This document shows positions 37,484-45,991 of a stretch of DNA of 64,000 nt, piece after piece. Below the pieces are notes generated by a model. That model saw only the letters and a program-made list of their open reading frames with translations. It was not told the DNA's origin and searched no databases. How positions within the stretch are numbered: the first letter of the stretch is position 1; each line of letters opens with the position of its first letter. The stretch comes from Sphingopyxis panaciterrae (lineage in GTDB: Bacteria; Pseudomonadota; Alphaproteobacteria; Sphingomonadales; Sphingomonadaceae), in contig NZ_JAASQN010000006.1 of NCBI RefSeq assembly GCF_011762125.1, positions 221,001-285,000 of the forward strand, read 5' to 3'. A program made the translations under genes and the position numbers.

Positions 37484-38650
37484 ATGCAACGATCGACCAT
37501 CCGGACATGGTTCCTCATCCACAAATGGACGAGTATCGTCTGCACCGCCTTTCTGCTGATGCTGTGCGTGACCGGTCTGCCGCTGATCTTTCATCACGAG
37601 ATCGACGAACTGAGCGAAGCGACGCCGCAATTTGGCCTGCCCGGGGTCGGATCGTCGGGAACCGATCCGCATCTTGCACCGCTCGACGCAATGCTGACCA
37701 GGGCGCTCGCCGCGCGTCCCGGCGAAGTGCCGGTGTTCATGGCGTTCGACAACGACCAGCCGTCGATGACGGTCACCACCGCGCCGCGCCCCGATTCGCC
37801 GGCCGAAGACATGACGATCCAGCTTCTCGACCGCTCGACGGGTAAAACGACGGGCGCGGTCGACGAGGCCGGGGTGATGCACTTCATCCTCCAGCTCCAC
37901 ACCGACATGTTCCTCGGCCTCCCCGGCATGCTCTTCCTCGGCTTCATGGGGCTGCTCTTCGTCGTCGCGATCGTCTCGGGCGTCGTCCTCTACACCCCCT
38001 TCATGCGCAAGCTCGATTTCGGCACGCTCCGCACCTCGCGCAGCCGCCGCGTCAAATGGCTCGATTATCACAACCTGCTCGGCATCGTCGCGCTCGCCTG
38101 GATGACCGTCGTCGGCGCGACGGGGGTGATCAACGCGCTCGCCACCCCGATCTTCGCGCAGTGGCAGACAACCGAACTCGCCGACATGGTGCGCGCCTAT
38201 GCCGGCAAGCGCGCGCTAGCGCCCGCGCGTTACGGTTCGATCGACACGGCGATGGCGGCCGCGCGCCGCGCAGTTCCCGGCAACAACCCGCAGTTCATCG
38301 CTTTTCCCGGCGGCGATTTCAGCAGCAAGCATCATTATGCGATCTTCTTTCAGGGCGATACCGCGCTGACCGAGCGTCTGCTGACCCCCGTGCTCGTCGA
38401 TGCCGAAACCGGTGCATTCGTCGATGCGCGGCCGATGCCCTGGTACGCACAGGCGCTGTTCGTATCGCAGCCGTTGCATTTCGGCGACTATGGCGGACTG
38501 CCGCTCAAGATCCTGTGGGCGATCCTGACCGGCTTCACGATCATCGTCCTCAGCTCGGGCCTCTACCTCTGGCTCGGCAAGCGGCGCGCCGGGACCGACG
38601 CGCTCGTCCGCGAAGTCGAAACCGGCGGCCAGGTGGTGCCCGCCGGATGA
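37484..38650 (+). CDS. PepSY-associated TM protein
   Basis: 388 residues from ATG 37484 (MQRSTIRTWFLIHKWTSIVC). The first TM helix is followed by GLPLIFHHEIDELS, a periplasmic loop, FILQLHTDMFLGLPG, and a TM helix ending VVLYTPFMRKL. KWLDYHNLLGIVAL and a final helix (ILTGFTIIVLSSGLYLWL) complete the PepSY_TM fold. His residues in the helices fit the proposed iron-reductase role of this family. The stop overlaps the start of a 59-residue membrane protein (ATGA), and a convergent FhuA-like receptor gene follows, suggesting one iron-uptake locus. Confidence 0.88.
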   Translation: MQRSTIRTWFLIHKWTSIVCTAFLLMLCVTGLPLIFHHEIDELSEATPQFGLPGVGSSGTDPHLAPLDAMLTRALAARPGEVPVFMAFDNDQPSMTVTTAPRPDSPAEDMTIQLLDRSTGKTTGAVDEAGVMHFILQLHTDMFLGLPGMLFLGFMGLLFVVAIVSGVVLYTPFMRKLDFGTLRTSRSRRVKWLDYHNLLGIVALAWMTVVGATGVINALATPIFAQWQTTELADMVRAYAGKRALAPARYGSIDTAMAAARRAVPGNNPQFIAFPGGDFSSKHHYAIFFQGDTALTERLLTPVLVDAETGAFVDARPMPWYAQALFVSQPLHFGDYGGLPLKILWAILTGFTIIVLSSGLYLWLGKRRAGTDALVREVETGGQVVPAG

Positions 38651-38826
38651 GCAAGGCGCGCCAGCACGGCCTGCGCAGGATCTTCGCCGCGCCCGCCGCC
38701 ATCGGACTCGCGAGCGTCGCCGGACTTGTCGTCGCGCTGACCGGCGATGGGCTGCGCGATGCGATGTCGTGGATCGCGCTGAGCATCCCCGCGCTTGTCG
38801 TCATCTGGGCGATGCGGCGGAGCTAG
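38647..38826 (+). CDS. Small membrane protein coupled to PepSY gene
   Basis: 59 residues. Starts MSKARQHGLRRIFAAPAAIG. Two hydrophobic helices lie at about 15-31 (PAAIGLASVAGLVVAL) and 40-55 (SWIALSIPALVVIWA), with basic ends. The ATG overlaps the PepSY stop by four bases, a strong sign of translational coupling and of a genuine gene. A possible accessory subunit of the PepSY protein; the function is unknown. Confidence 0.75.
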   Translation: MSKARQHGLRRIFAAPAAIGLASVAGLVVALTGDGLRDAMSWIALSIPALVVIWAMRRS

Positions 38827-38885
38827 CCTGTGTCATCGGAAAGGAGCGCGAAGTTTCCTTCGCGGCCCATGATGCTGACGATGCT

Positions 38886-41048
38886 TTAAAAACGCTTGGT
38901 CGCCGTGGCGACGATCTGCCGGCTCTGGGCGAAGAAACACCCGACCGGCCCGTTACAGCGGCCTGCATAGCGCTTATCGAAGATATTGCTGCCGTTGATT
39001 GCAAGCCGCCAGCCCGGGATGTCGTAATGCAGCGTCGCGTCGAACAAGGTCACCGCGGGGCTGGTGTAGAGAATGGCGGGAATGGTCGACGGGGTCACGC
39101 CCGGGCTGCTGCTGAGATAGCGCACCCCGGCGCCGCCGCCGAAGCCGGCCAGCGCGCCGGTATCCTGCGTGTAATCGACGAACAGCGACGCCTTGTGGCG
39201 CGGCGTGGCTTCGAGCCGTGCGCCGACCTCGGGCGGGAAATCGCTGCGCGTGATCTTGGCGTCGGTAAAGCTGTAGGACGCGTTGACGCTCAGCTTCTGG
39301 TAGAAACGGCCGACGAATTCGGCCTCGAAACCCTTGGACACGATCCGTCCCGTCTGGATGTCGAAAAAGACGGCGTTCGGATCGGTCAGCAGCGGATTGT
39401 CCTGCACGATCCGGAACAGGGCGGCGGTGGCGAAGAGCTTTACGTCATCGCCCAAGTTGCGCGCGTCATATTTGACACCCGCTTCCCATTGCTTGCCCGT
39501 GCTCGGCACGAAGGGCGTTCCCCCGATGGTCGAACCGACATTGGTCAGGAAAGAGGTCGAATAGCTGACATAGGGGGCGACGCCCGCTTCGGTCACATAG
39601 GTGGCGCCGACACGCCAGGTGAACTTGTCCTGATTGGTCTGGGTGACCGGCGTGGTCAGGTAGCGCGTGACCCTGGACCAGTCCTGCCGCCCCGACAGCG
39701 TCAGGATGAAATTGTCGATCTTCATCTGGTCCTGCGCATAAAGGCCATATTGCTTCAGCCGGACGTCGGTAAACGCACCCAGCGCCGGCGCGGTGATCGG
39801 CGCCGTGCTGTAAACCGGATCGAACAGGTCGATATCGGTCGCGCCGGCGAAGGCGAAGGCCGACTGCTCGCGATAGTTGCGATAGTCGAAGCCGACGAGC
39901 ACGCGATGCTCGATTGCACCGGTCGCGAAATTGGCATCGAAGCGGTTGTCGACCGCGAATTGCTGGGTATCGTCGGCGAACGGGAAGTTCGAGCGCGAAA
40001 CGGTGCGATTGTCCGCGGCGAGGCCCGACGCGTAGATGATCTGCTGATATTCGCTATAGTCGGTCCAGCGAAGATTTTGCGTGAAGCTGAGCGCGCTCGA
40101 AAAACGGTGCGTCAGTTCATAACCCGCACCCCATTGTTCGCGACGATAGAAATTATAATCGGGCTCGCCAAGATTGATGCCGCGGCGGACCTTGCCGACG
40201 GGATTGTCGAACAACACGCCATTCGCGGGCAGGAAGCCATTGGTGTCGCCTTCGACCCGGTCCCACTGATAATAGCCGAGCGCGGTCAGCTTCGTATCGG
40301 GTCCGATCTCGAACGTCACGGCCGGAGCGACATAGGCGCGCCGTGCGGTGACGAAGTCGGTCTGCCCGTCGCGGTCGCGATAAAGGCCGGTCAGCCGGGC
40401 GCTGATGCCGTTGGTCAACTCGCCGGTGACGGTGCCCGCGACCTGCTTGAAATCGTCGGTGCCATATTTGACCTGAATCTCGCCCCCCGTCCGGGTGGAG
40501 GGGCGGCGGCTGGTCAGATTATAGATGCCACCCGGGGGGGTGCTGCCATAAAGCGTGCTCGCCGACCCCTTGAGGATATCGATCGCGTCGAAGCCGTAGA
40601 GGTCGATGCCGACGTTGTCGATCGTGTCGCTGACCGGCGCCTGCATGCCGTCGATATATTGGACGGGCACGAAACCGCGCACGCGCAAAAAGTCGAAGCG
40701 CAGGTCCGGCCCGTAATTTTCGCCCGCGACACCCGCGGTGTAACGCACCGCCTGCTGAACATCGACGAAGTTCAAAAGGTCGATCTGGTCGCGCGAGATC
40801 ACCGACACCGACTGCGGCGTTTCGATCAGCGGCGCGGTCGTCTTGCTCGCAGTGATCGCGCCCGAGGGAACGAAGCGGCGCGCGGTGACGATGATCGCGC
40901 CATCGTCCTGCTTGACTGCCTCGACGCCGCCATCGGCTTCGACCGCCTCGGGAGAGACCGCATCCTGCGCGTGGGCCGCAACCGGCAAGGTCGCGGCGCC
41001 CGCCATCAGCAGGGCGATGACGCGAATGGCGGATGAGCAACGGCGCAT
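38886..41048 (-). CDS. TonB-dependent siderophore receptor (FhuA/FpvA-like)
   Basis: 720 residues from ATG 41048, with AGGGGG before it. Signal peptide MRRCSSAIRVIALLMAGAAT to about residue 28 (HAQ). The TonB box region is GAIIVTARRF. The plug contains TPQSVSVISRDQI, VRGFVPVQYIDGM and DILKGSASTLYGSTPPGG, the standard TonB-siderophor class signature. The barrel ends with SRQIVATATKRF, and CNGPVGCFFAQ is a typical late loop cysteine pair. Role: import of ferric siderophores. A Fur-like site lies 50 bp upstream. The PepSY gene pair converges on it and a TetR gene diverges from it. Confidence 0.93.
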   Translation of the reverse strand: MRRCSSAIRVIALLMAGAATLPVAAHAQDAVSPEAVEADGGVEAVKQDDGAIIVTARRFVPSGAITASKTTAPLIETPQSVSVISRDQIDLLNFVDVQQAVRYTAGVAGENYGPDLRFDFLRVRGFVPVQYIDGMQAPVSDTIDNVGIDLYGFDAIDILKGSASTLYGSTPPGGIYNLTSRRPSTRTGGEIQVKYGTDDFKQVAGTVTGELTNGISARLTGLYRDRDGQTDFVTARRAYVAPAVTFEIGPDTKLTALGYYQWDRVEGDTNGFLPANGVLFDNPVGKVRRGINLGEPDYNFYRREQWGAGYELTHRFSSALSFTQNLRWTDYSEYQQIIYASGLAADNRTVSRSNFPFADDTQQFAVDNRFDANFATGAIEHRVLVGFDYRNYREQSAFAFAGATDIDLFDPVYSTAPITAPALGAFTDVRLKQYGLYAQDQMKIDNFILTLSGRQDWSRVTRYLTTPVTQTNQDKFTWRVGATYVTEAGVAPYVSYSTSFLTNVGSTIGGTPFVPSTGKQWEAGVKYDARNLGDDVKLFATAALFRIVQDNPLLTDPNAVFFDIQTGRIVSKGFEAEFVGRFYQKLSVNASYSFTDAKITRSDFPPEVGARLEATPRHKASLFVDYTQDTGALAGFGGGAGVRYLSSSPGVTPSTIPAILYTSPAVTLFDATLHYDIPGWRLAINGSNIFDKRYAGRCNGPVGCFFAQSRQIVATATKRF

Positions 41049-41097
41049 GAAAACCCCCTGAATTTTCCGAATTTGGTCGCCCGCCCCGTATAGCGAT

Positions 41098-41112
41098 TGA
41101 GAATGATTTGCA
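41098..41112. promoter_or_regulatory. Fur-box-like 7-1-7 site
   Basis: TGAGAAT-G-ATTTGCA, or TGCAAAT-C-ATTCTCA on the minus strand, closely matches the Fur inverted repeat. It differs from the site at 61905 at only two positions. It sits 50 bp before the siderophore receptor start, in its expected promoter region, so iron repression is likely. Confidence 0.65.
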
Positions 41113-41258
41113 ATAAGCGACCGCAGCACAATTCCATCATATGGGCCATTAATCCTATCAATCGGGCCATGGCGCGCGCGATTAATCGGATGATGTAGCC
41201 GATTTGTCACAACCGGAGCCCTGTTCGGCGCCGGCAAAACCGCCTAGCGTCGGCGGCG

Positions 41259-41876
41259 ATGGAAAACAGGCGCCGCGGCAAAATCCGGACCAATGATCCC
41301 GAAGGGATGCGCGCGCGCATCCTCGATGCCGCCGCCGAGCTGTTCCAGGCGCGCGGCTATCACGACACGTCGGTGCAGGATGTAAAGCGGCTGGCGGGAG
41401 TGTCGAGCGGCGCCTTCCACCATCATTTCGAATCGAAGAAGGCGCTCGGTCTCGCGGTTGTGCACGAGCGCGTGACGGGCGCGCTGCGCGCCGCATGGCT
41501 GGACCCCGTCCTCGCCGCGCCGACCGCTGCCGACGGGGTGCGCGAAGCGATGCGCGCGATCGGCGGCGAGCTGGGCGAACAGGGGTTCGTCCGCGGTTGC
41601 CCGGTCAACAATCTCGCGGTCGAACTCGCCTTTTCCGATGCGGATTTCCGCGATGCGTTGCGGGCGATCTTCGCCGGCTGGCAGGACAGCATCGCCGCGC
41701 GCCTCGCCGCCGGACCGATGCCGCCGGCCTTTGCCGGCGCCGCACCCGCCGACCTCGCCCGCTTCATCGTCGCGGCTTATTCGGGGGCGATGACGATGGC
41801 AAAGACCGAACAGTCGCCGGCGCCGCTCGATGCGACGACGGCGATATTGGTGCGGTTGCTCATGCCCGCCAAATGA
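41259..41876 (+). CDS. TetR/AcrR family transcriptional regulator
   Basis: 205 residues. The N-terminal helix-turn-helix is clear: RARILDAAAELFQARGYHDT, then SVQDVKRLAGVSSGAFHHHF and ESKKALGLAVV. The C-terminal ligand domain (about 75-205) has a TetR_C_6-like profile with RGCPVNNLAVELAFSD. It is a cytoplasmic dimeric repressor. It diverges from the siderophore receptor gene across a 210-bp gap, so it might regulate that gene or itself; the target is not shown by sequence. Confidence 0.9.
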   Translation: MENRRRGKIRTNDPEGMRARILDAAAELFQARGYHDTSVQDVKRLAGVSSGAFHHHFESKKALGLAVVHERVTGALRAAWLDPVLAAPTAADGVREAMRAIGGELGEQGFVRGCPVNNLAVELAFSDADFRDALRAIFAGWQDSIAARLAAGPMPPAFAGAAPADLARFIVAAYSGAMTMAKTEQSPAPLDATTAILVRLLMPAK

Positions 41877-41940
41877 CGGCACCGGCGCGCGCCTCTTCAG
41901 ACGCGAGTGGTCCCCGGTTCCGTCCTCCCCACAAGCGGAA

Positions 41941-42501
41941 TCAGAGATAATTCAGGGTGATCGTGAAGGTCCCGCTGTAATCGCCCGGCGTCTGGTTGGC
42001 GCCGACCTCGAGCGTCGCGCCGACCGGGAAATTATAGTTGCCGAGCGCGCTATCGATCCGGAAGCGCGTCGGCGAGGTCGAAAGGATCGCGGTCGGCGTC
42101 GACCCGATCTCGAAATCGCGCACGCGCATCCGCGTGCCGAGGCCGGTGATCCAGATCGTGCTCGATCCCAGCGAGATATTGACTTGGCGCTGCGGCGTGC
42201 CGAGCCCGGCGAAACGCGCGGGTTCGCCGCCGCCGCCCGCCAGCGTCACGCCGCCGGTCTTCGTGCGTGACCCATCGGGATAGAGACGCACGGTTCCCGC
42301 GCTGCCCGATGCGATGATATCGCCGAAGTCGAGGTCATTGGCTTTGAAAAAGGAGAGCGGGCGAAGCACGATCGCTTCGGCCTCGCTCTGCGCGCTGTTC
42401 TGCGCCAGCGCCGGCGAAGCCGCGGCGGGCGCGATCAGCAGCGCAATGGCGATCAGGCCGCGCTGCGCAGGCAGCGGGCATAATATGTGCCTGGTCCTCA
42501 C
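41941..42501 (-). CDS. DUF4402 family exported protein
   Basis: About 186 residues from a GTG at 42501, preceded by a GAGGGGGAGG run; a GTG at 42522 would add seven residues. The signal peptide ends near SPALAQ. The body has the DUF4402 beta-rich pattern: LDFGDIIASGSAGTVRL and the C-terminal PGDYSGTFTITLNYL. DUF4402 proteins resemble pilin or surface structural subunits and are often found next to fimbrial chaperones. None is present here, so it is an isolated copy. Probably periplasmic or surface-located. Confidence 0.82.
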   Translation of the reverse strand: MRTRHILCPLPAQRGLIAIALLIAPAAASPALAQNSAQSEAEAIVLRPLSFFKANDLDFGDIIASGSAGTVRLYPDGSRTKTGGVTLAGGGGEPARFAGLGTPQRQVNISLGSSTIWITGLGTRMRVRDFEIGSTPTAILSTSPTRFRIDSALGNYNFPVGATLEVGANQTPGDYSGTFTITLNYL

Positions 42502-42614
42502 CCCTCCCCCTCTAGCGGCCACCTTCCAATTTAGCGTTAACGCGGCGCTGACCAGAAAATCAGGTCCGAGAAGAAGGCTTTCGCAGGTCAGGGCGCGCGG
42601 CTATGGAAGCCGCC

Positions 42615-43538
42615 ATGAGTGAAGCCGCCATCCGCATCGACGCCGTCTCGAAAACCTATGCCGGCGGCAAGCGGGCGCTCGACAATGTCAGCTTCGACGT
42701 GCCGCGCGGGCAGATCTTCGGGCTGCTGGGGCCGAACGGCGCGGGCAAGTCGACGCTGATCAACATTCTCGCCGGGCTGGTCAACAAGACGAGCGGCTCG
42801 GCAAGCATCTGGGGCTTCGACATCGACGCCGATCCCAGGAACGCCAAATATTCGATCGGCATCGTGCCGCAGGAAATCGTCTTCGATCCCTTCTTCACCC
42901 CGTTCGAGACGCTCGAGAATCAGGCCGGCCTCTATGGCGTGCCCAAGCACAAGCGGATTTCGGATGAGTTGCTCGCCGCGGTGCATCTGTCGGACAAGCG
43001 CGATGCCTATGCGCGCACGCTGTCGGGCGGGATGAAGCGCCGGCTGCTGGTGGCGAAGGCGATGGTCCATTCGCCGCCGATCATCGTGCTCGACGAGCCG
43101 ACCGCGGGGGTCGATATCGAACTGCGTCAGCAGCTCTGGTCCTACGTCCAGTCGCTCAACGATCGCGGCGTCACCGTGGTGCTGACGACGCATTATCTGG
43201 AAGAGGCCGAGGAGCTGTGCGACCGGATCGCGATCATCAACCACGGCCGGCTGATCGCGAACAAGCCGACGCGCGAGCTGCTCGACATGGCGCGCGAGAA
43301 GATCGTCGTGGTGACCCTCGATCAGGAAATCACTGACCTGCCGACGCACCCTGCCTTCGACAAGGTCGAACGCGAGGGAACACGCGGGCTCGCGATCAGC
43401 TACAACAAGGATCGCATGAACGCGGGCGAAGTGCTCGCGGCGGTGAACGCGATGGGCCACGGCATCGTCGACGTTTCGACCCGCGAAGCCGATCTGGAAG
43501 ATGTGTTCCTGAATTTGACGCGGGCGGCGAATGGATAA
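42615..43538 (+). CDS. ABC transporter ATP-binding protein (ABC-2 export type)
   Basis: 307 residues from ATG 42615, with GGAAG upstream; an ATG at 42603 would add four residues. Walker A GPNGAGKS is at 39-46, the signature is LSGGMKRRLL, and Walker B is IIVLDEPTAGVD with the switch His in TTHYLEEAEE. The C-terminal extension (about 230-307, ending DLEDVFLNLTRAANG) is typical of drug, polysaccharide or gliding-type exporters. No permease gene is adjacent; the neighbours are DUF4402 and nadB. The substrate is unknown. Confidence 0.92.
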   Translation: MSEAAIRIDAVSKTYAGGKRALDNVSFDVPRGQIFGLLGPNGAGKSTLINILAGLVNKTSGSASIWGFDIDADPRNAKYSIGIVPQEIVFDPFFTPFETLENQAGLYGVPKHKRISDELLAAVHLSDKRDAYARTLSGGMKRRLLVAKAMVHSPPIIVLDEPTAGVDIELRQQLWSYVQSLNDRGVTVVLTTHYLEEAEELCDRIAIINHGRLIANKPTRELLDMAREKIVVVTLDQEITDLPTHPAFDKVEREGTRGLAISYNKDRMNAGEVLAAVNAMGHGIVDVSTREADLEDVFLNLTRAANG

Positions 43539-43621
43539 CGCATAGCTATTTGCCGTTCGGTCCGGGGCCGGATCCGGGATTGCCGAAGCCCTGCCCTTTC
43601 TTTAGCGGTCAAGAAATACGG

Positions 43622-43647
43622 TCCTTCGACAAGCTCAGGACGAACGG
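43622..43647. repeat. Short dispersed repeat (CTTCGACAAGCTCAGG family)
   Basis: Second copy of the motif at 16655-16679. It lies 17 bp before the nadB start. It may be part of the nadB leader, but no function is shown. Confidence 0.6.
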
Positions 43648-43663
43648 ATGAGAGGGAAGGGCC

Positions 43664-45253
43664 ATGGCCGAACCGACTAGCCAGCACGACGTCATCATCG
43701 TCGGCTCCGGCGCCGCGGGCCTCACCGCCGCGATCGCGCTCGCCGATCATTGCCGCGTGCTCGTGCTCGCGAAAGGTGAGCTGACCGGCGGGTCGACCGC
43801 CTGGGCGCAGGGCGGCATCGCCGCGGTGCTCGATGCCGGCGACACGTTCGAAAATCATATCGAGGATACGATGGTCGCGGGCGCCGGGCTCAACCGGCGC
43901 GAGACGGTCGAGTTCGTCGTCGAAAACGCCCCGCATGCGATTCTGCGGCTGATCGAGATGGGCGTGCCGTTCAACAAGGAAGCCGAGGCGCTCCACCTGA
44001 CGCGCGAGGGAGGCCATTCGCACCGCCGCATCGTGCATGTCGACGACGCGACCGGCTGGGCGGTGCAGGCGGCGCTATTGAAGACCGCCGAGGCGCATCG
44101 GAACATCACCCTGCTGCCCGGGCAGGCATGCATCGACCTGATCACCGGCCGCCACGAAGCGCGCTATTCGGGGTCGGGACGCGTCTGGGGCGTCTATGCG
44201 CTCGATGAAAAGACGGGCAAGGTCCACGCGCATGTCGGCCGCGCGACGATCCTTGCGAGCGGCGGGGCGGGACGCGTCTACCAATTTTCGACCGCGCCGC
44301 GCGGCGCGACCGGCGACGGCATCGCGATGGCGTGGCGCGCGGGGGCGCGGGTATCGAACATGGAAATGATGCAGTTCCACCCGACCTGCCTCTATAATCT
44401 CGACGTCAAGAATTTCCTGATCACCGAAGCGGTGCGCGGCGAGGGCGGCATCTTGAAGCACCCGGTTACCGGGCACCGCTATATGCCCGATTATGACGCG
44501 CGCGCCGAACTCGCACCGCGCGATGTCGTGGCGCGCGCGAACGACGATCAGATCAAGCGGTCGGGGCTCGACTATGTCCATCTCGACATCAGCGACAAGG
44601 ACCCCGATTTCGTCGCCGGGCATTTCCCGAACATCTATGAAAAGCTGCTGACGCTCGGCATCGATATGACCAAGGGGCCGATTCCGGTGGTGCCCGCGCA
44701 GCATTATACCTGCGGCGGGGTGCTGATCGACCTCGACGGACGTACTGACCTGCCCGGCCTCTATGCGGCGGGCGAATGCACCGAAAGCGGGCTCCACGGC
44801 GCGAACCGCCTCGCCTCCAATTCGCTGCTCGAATGCTTTGTTTTCGGCGAGGCGGCGGCGAAGGATATCATCGCGCGCTGGGACGAACTCGACACCCCGC
44901 CCGCGATCCGCCCGTGGGACGAAAGCCGCGTCACCGATTCGGACGAAGAGGTGGTGATCAAGCAGAACTGGACCGAAATCCGCCGCTTCATGTGGAATTA
45001 TGTCGGCATCGTGCGGACGACCAAGCGCCTTGAGCGCGCGCGGCATCGCATCGACATGATGACGCACGAAGTCGGCGACTATTACGGCCATTTCCGCGTG
45101 ACCACCGACCTGATCGAACTTCGCAACCTGCTGCAATGCGCCGAGCTGATCGTGCGCAGCGCGCTCCACCGCAAGGAAAGCCGCGGGCTGCACTATACGC
45201 TCGATTACCCCGAATTGCTGCCGCAAGCTGTCGATACGGTGCTGGTGCCGTGA
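43664..45253 (+). CDS. nadB: L-aspartate oxidase
   Basis: 529 residues. The FAD-binding motif IIVGSGAAGLTAAIALA is near the N-terminus. STAWAQGGIAAVLDAGDTFE, SGGAGRVYQFSTAPRGATGD and GGVLIDLDGRTDLPGLYAAG follow, ending in the helical C-domain RKESRGLHYTLDYP. It oxidises aspartate to iminoaspartate, the first step of de novo NAD synthesis. nadA and nadC are not in the window. GAGGGAAGGG directly precedes the ATG. Cytoplasmic flavoprotein. The succinate dehydrogenase flavoprotein is related but lacks this length and context. Confidence 0.95.
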   Translation: MAEPTSQHDVIIVGSGAAGLTAAIALADHCRVLVLAKGELTGGSTAWAQGGIAAVLDAGDTFENHIEDTMVAGAGLNRRETVEFVVENAPHAILRLIEMGVPFNKEAEALHLTREGGHSHRRIVHVDDATGWAVQAALLKTAEAHRNITLLPGQACIDLITGRHEARYSGSGRVWGVYALDEKTGKVHAHVGRATILASGGAGRVYQFSTAPRGATGDGIAMAWRAGARVSNMEMMQFHPTCLYNLDVKNFLITEAVRGEGGILKHPVTGHRYMPDYDARAELAPRDVVARANDDQIKRSGLDYVHLDISDKDPDFVAGHFPNIYEKLLTLGIDMTKGPIPVVPAQHYTCGGVLIDLDGRTDLPGLYAAGECTESGLHGANRLASNSLLECFVFGEAAAKDIIARWDELDTPPAIRPWDESRVTDSDEEVVIKQNWTEIRRFMWNYVGIVRTTKRLERARHRIDMMTHEVGDYYGHFRVTTDLIELRNLLQCAELIVRSALHRKESRGLHYTLDYPELLPQAVDTVLVP

Positions 45254-45270
45254 GGGTGATTTAGGAAAAC

Positions 45271-45296
45271 CTCACGCAAAGGCGCGAAGGCGCAAA
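45271..45296. repeat. Left 26-bp inverted-repeat arm flanking the GxxExxY gene
   Basis: The arm starts CTCACGCAAAGGCGC and contains the 8-bp unit GCAAAGGC-like repeated three times. It matches the reverse complement of 45710-45735 with a single mismatch (G for A at position 16). It begins 18 bp after the nadB stop and ends 15 bp before the GxxExxY start. Confidence 0.85.
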
Positions 45297-45311
45297 GAAG
45301 GGGACGCCGCG

Positions 45312-45695
45312 GTGAATATCGAAGACATTGCGCGCATCACCGTCGATTGCGGATTTCATCTTCACAAGAATCTCGGTCCGGGTTTGCTCGAATCGGTCTA
45401 TGAAGCCGTCATGGCTGACCAGCTGGCGCGGCGCGGACTATATGTCCAACGGCAAGCACCTATCGCGATCCACTATGATGGTATCGAGTTGCCAGAAGGC
45501 TTTCGAGCCGACTTGCTCGTCGAAGGGGCGTTGCTGATCGAACTGAAATCCGTGGAACGGCTTTCGCCGCTTCACGGCAAACAAGTCCTGACCTATCTTC
45601 GACTGCTTGATCTGCCCTTGGGCCTGCTGATCAATTTCGGCGGCGAAACATTTAAAGAAGGCGTCAAGCGCATCGTCAACAATCACCAAAATTGA
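45312..45695 (+). CDS. GxxExxY family protein (PD-(D/E)XK nuclease-like)
   Basis: 127 residues from a GTG at 45312. The name-giving motif GLLESVY is at 24-30 (Gly24, Glu27, Tyr30). A PD-(D/E)XK-like active site follows: Asp67 in FRADLLV and Glu77-x-Lys79 in LLIELKSVE, then Gln91-VLTY. The family is widely distributed and its function is unknown; nuclease activity is inferred. The gene is enclosed by a 26-bp inverted repeat (45271-45296, 45710-45735), which suggests a small mobile or self-contained unit inserted between nadB and the GlsB gene. Confidence 0.88.
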   Translation: MNIEDIARITVDCGFHLHKNLGPGLLESVYEAVMADQLARRGLYVQRQAPIAIHYDGIELPEGFRADLLVEGALLIELKSVERLSPLHGKQVLTYLRLLDLPLGLLINFGGETFKEGVKRIVNNHQN

Positions 45696-45709
45696 CTTCG
45701 CATCTTCTT

Positions 45710-45735
45710 TTTGCGCCTTTGCGCCTTTGCGTGAG
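45710..45735. repeat. Right 26-bp inverted-repeat arm flanking the GxxExxY gene
   Basis: Reverse complement of the left arm at 45271-45296 with 25 of 26 positions matching. It starts 15 bp after the stop codon, the same distance by which the left arm precedes the start codon. The arm is built from the 8-bp unit TTTGCGCC. It ends 10 bp before the GlsB gene stop. Confidence 0.85.
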
Positions 45736-45745
45736 ATAATCCTCC

Positions 45746-45991
45746 TTATCCGCCAACACCCAGCAGCCGCCCGACGAGGATCAGCACGATCGCACCGATC
45801 ACCGAGGCGAGACAGCCTGCGCGGTGAAAGTCGCCGCGGCCGCGCGAGGTGGCGAGGCCGGCGAGCAACGACCCGCCGATGCCGAGCAGGATCGTCGCGA
45901 CCCATCCCATCTCGACCGCACCCGGATAGAAGAAACGCGCCAGCGCGCCGATGATCAAGCCCGAAATGATCGCTCCGATGATGTTGATCAT
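45746..45991 (-). CDS. GlsB/YeaQ/YmgE family membrane protein
   Basis: 81 residues. Three hydrophobic helices are visible: residues 2-20 (IGAIISGLIIGALARFF), 27-47 (MGWVATILLGIGGSLLAGL) and 59-78 (ASVIGAIVLILVGRLLG), with the family's conserved glycines. Members are small transglycosylase-associated or stress-response inner-membrane proteins of uncertain function. The ATG overlaps the stop of the upstream M20 hydrolase by four bases, so the two are in one operon. Confidence 0.9.
   Translation of the reverse strand: MINIIGAIISGLIIGALARFFYPGAVEMGWVATILLGIGGSLLAGLATSRGRGDFHRAGCLASVIGAIVLILVGRLLGVGG

Noticed and set aside
38769-41036. 755-residue plus-strand open frame opposite the siderophore receptor
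   Set aside because: Antisense shadow; no start signal or recognisable domain.
45271-45735. 8-bp-period arrays as a CRISPR or iteron array
   Set aside because: Only three units per arm with no spacers; arms are inverted about a gene, so an inverted-repeat unit is the better description.
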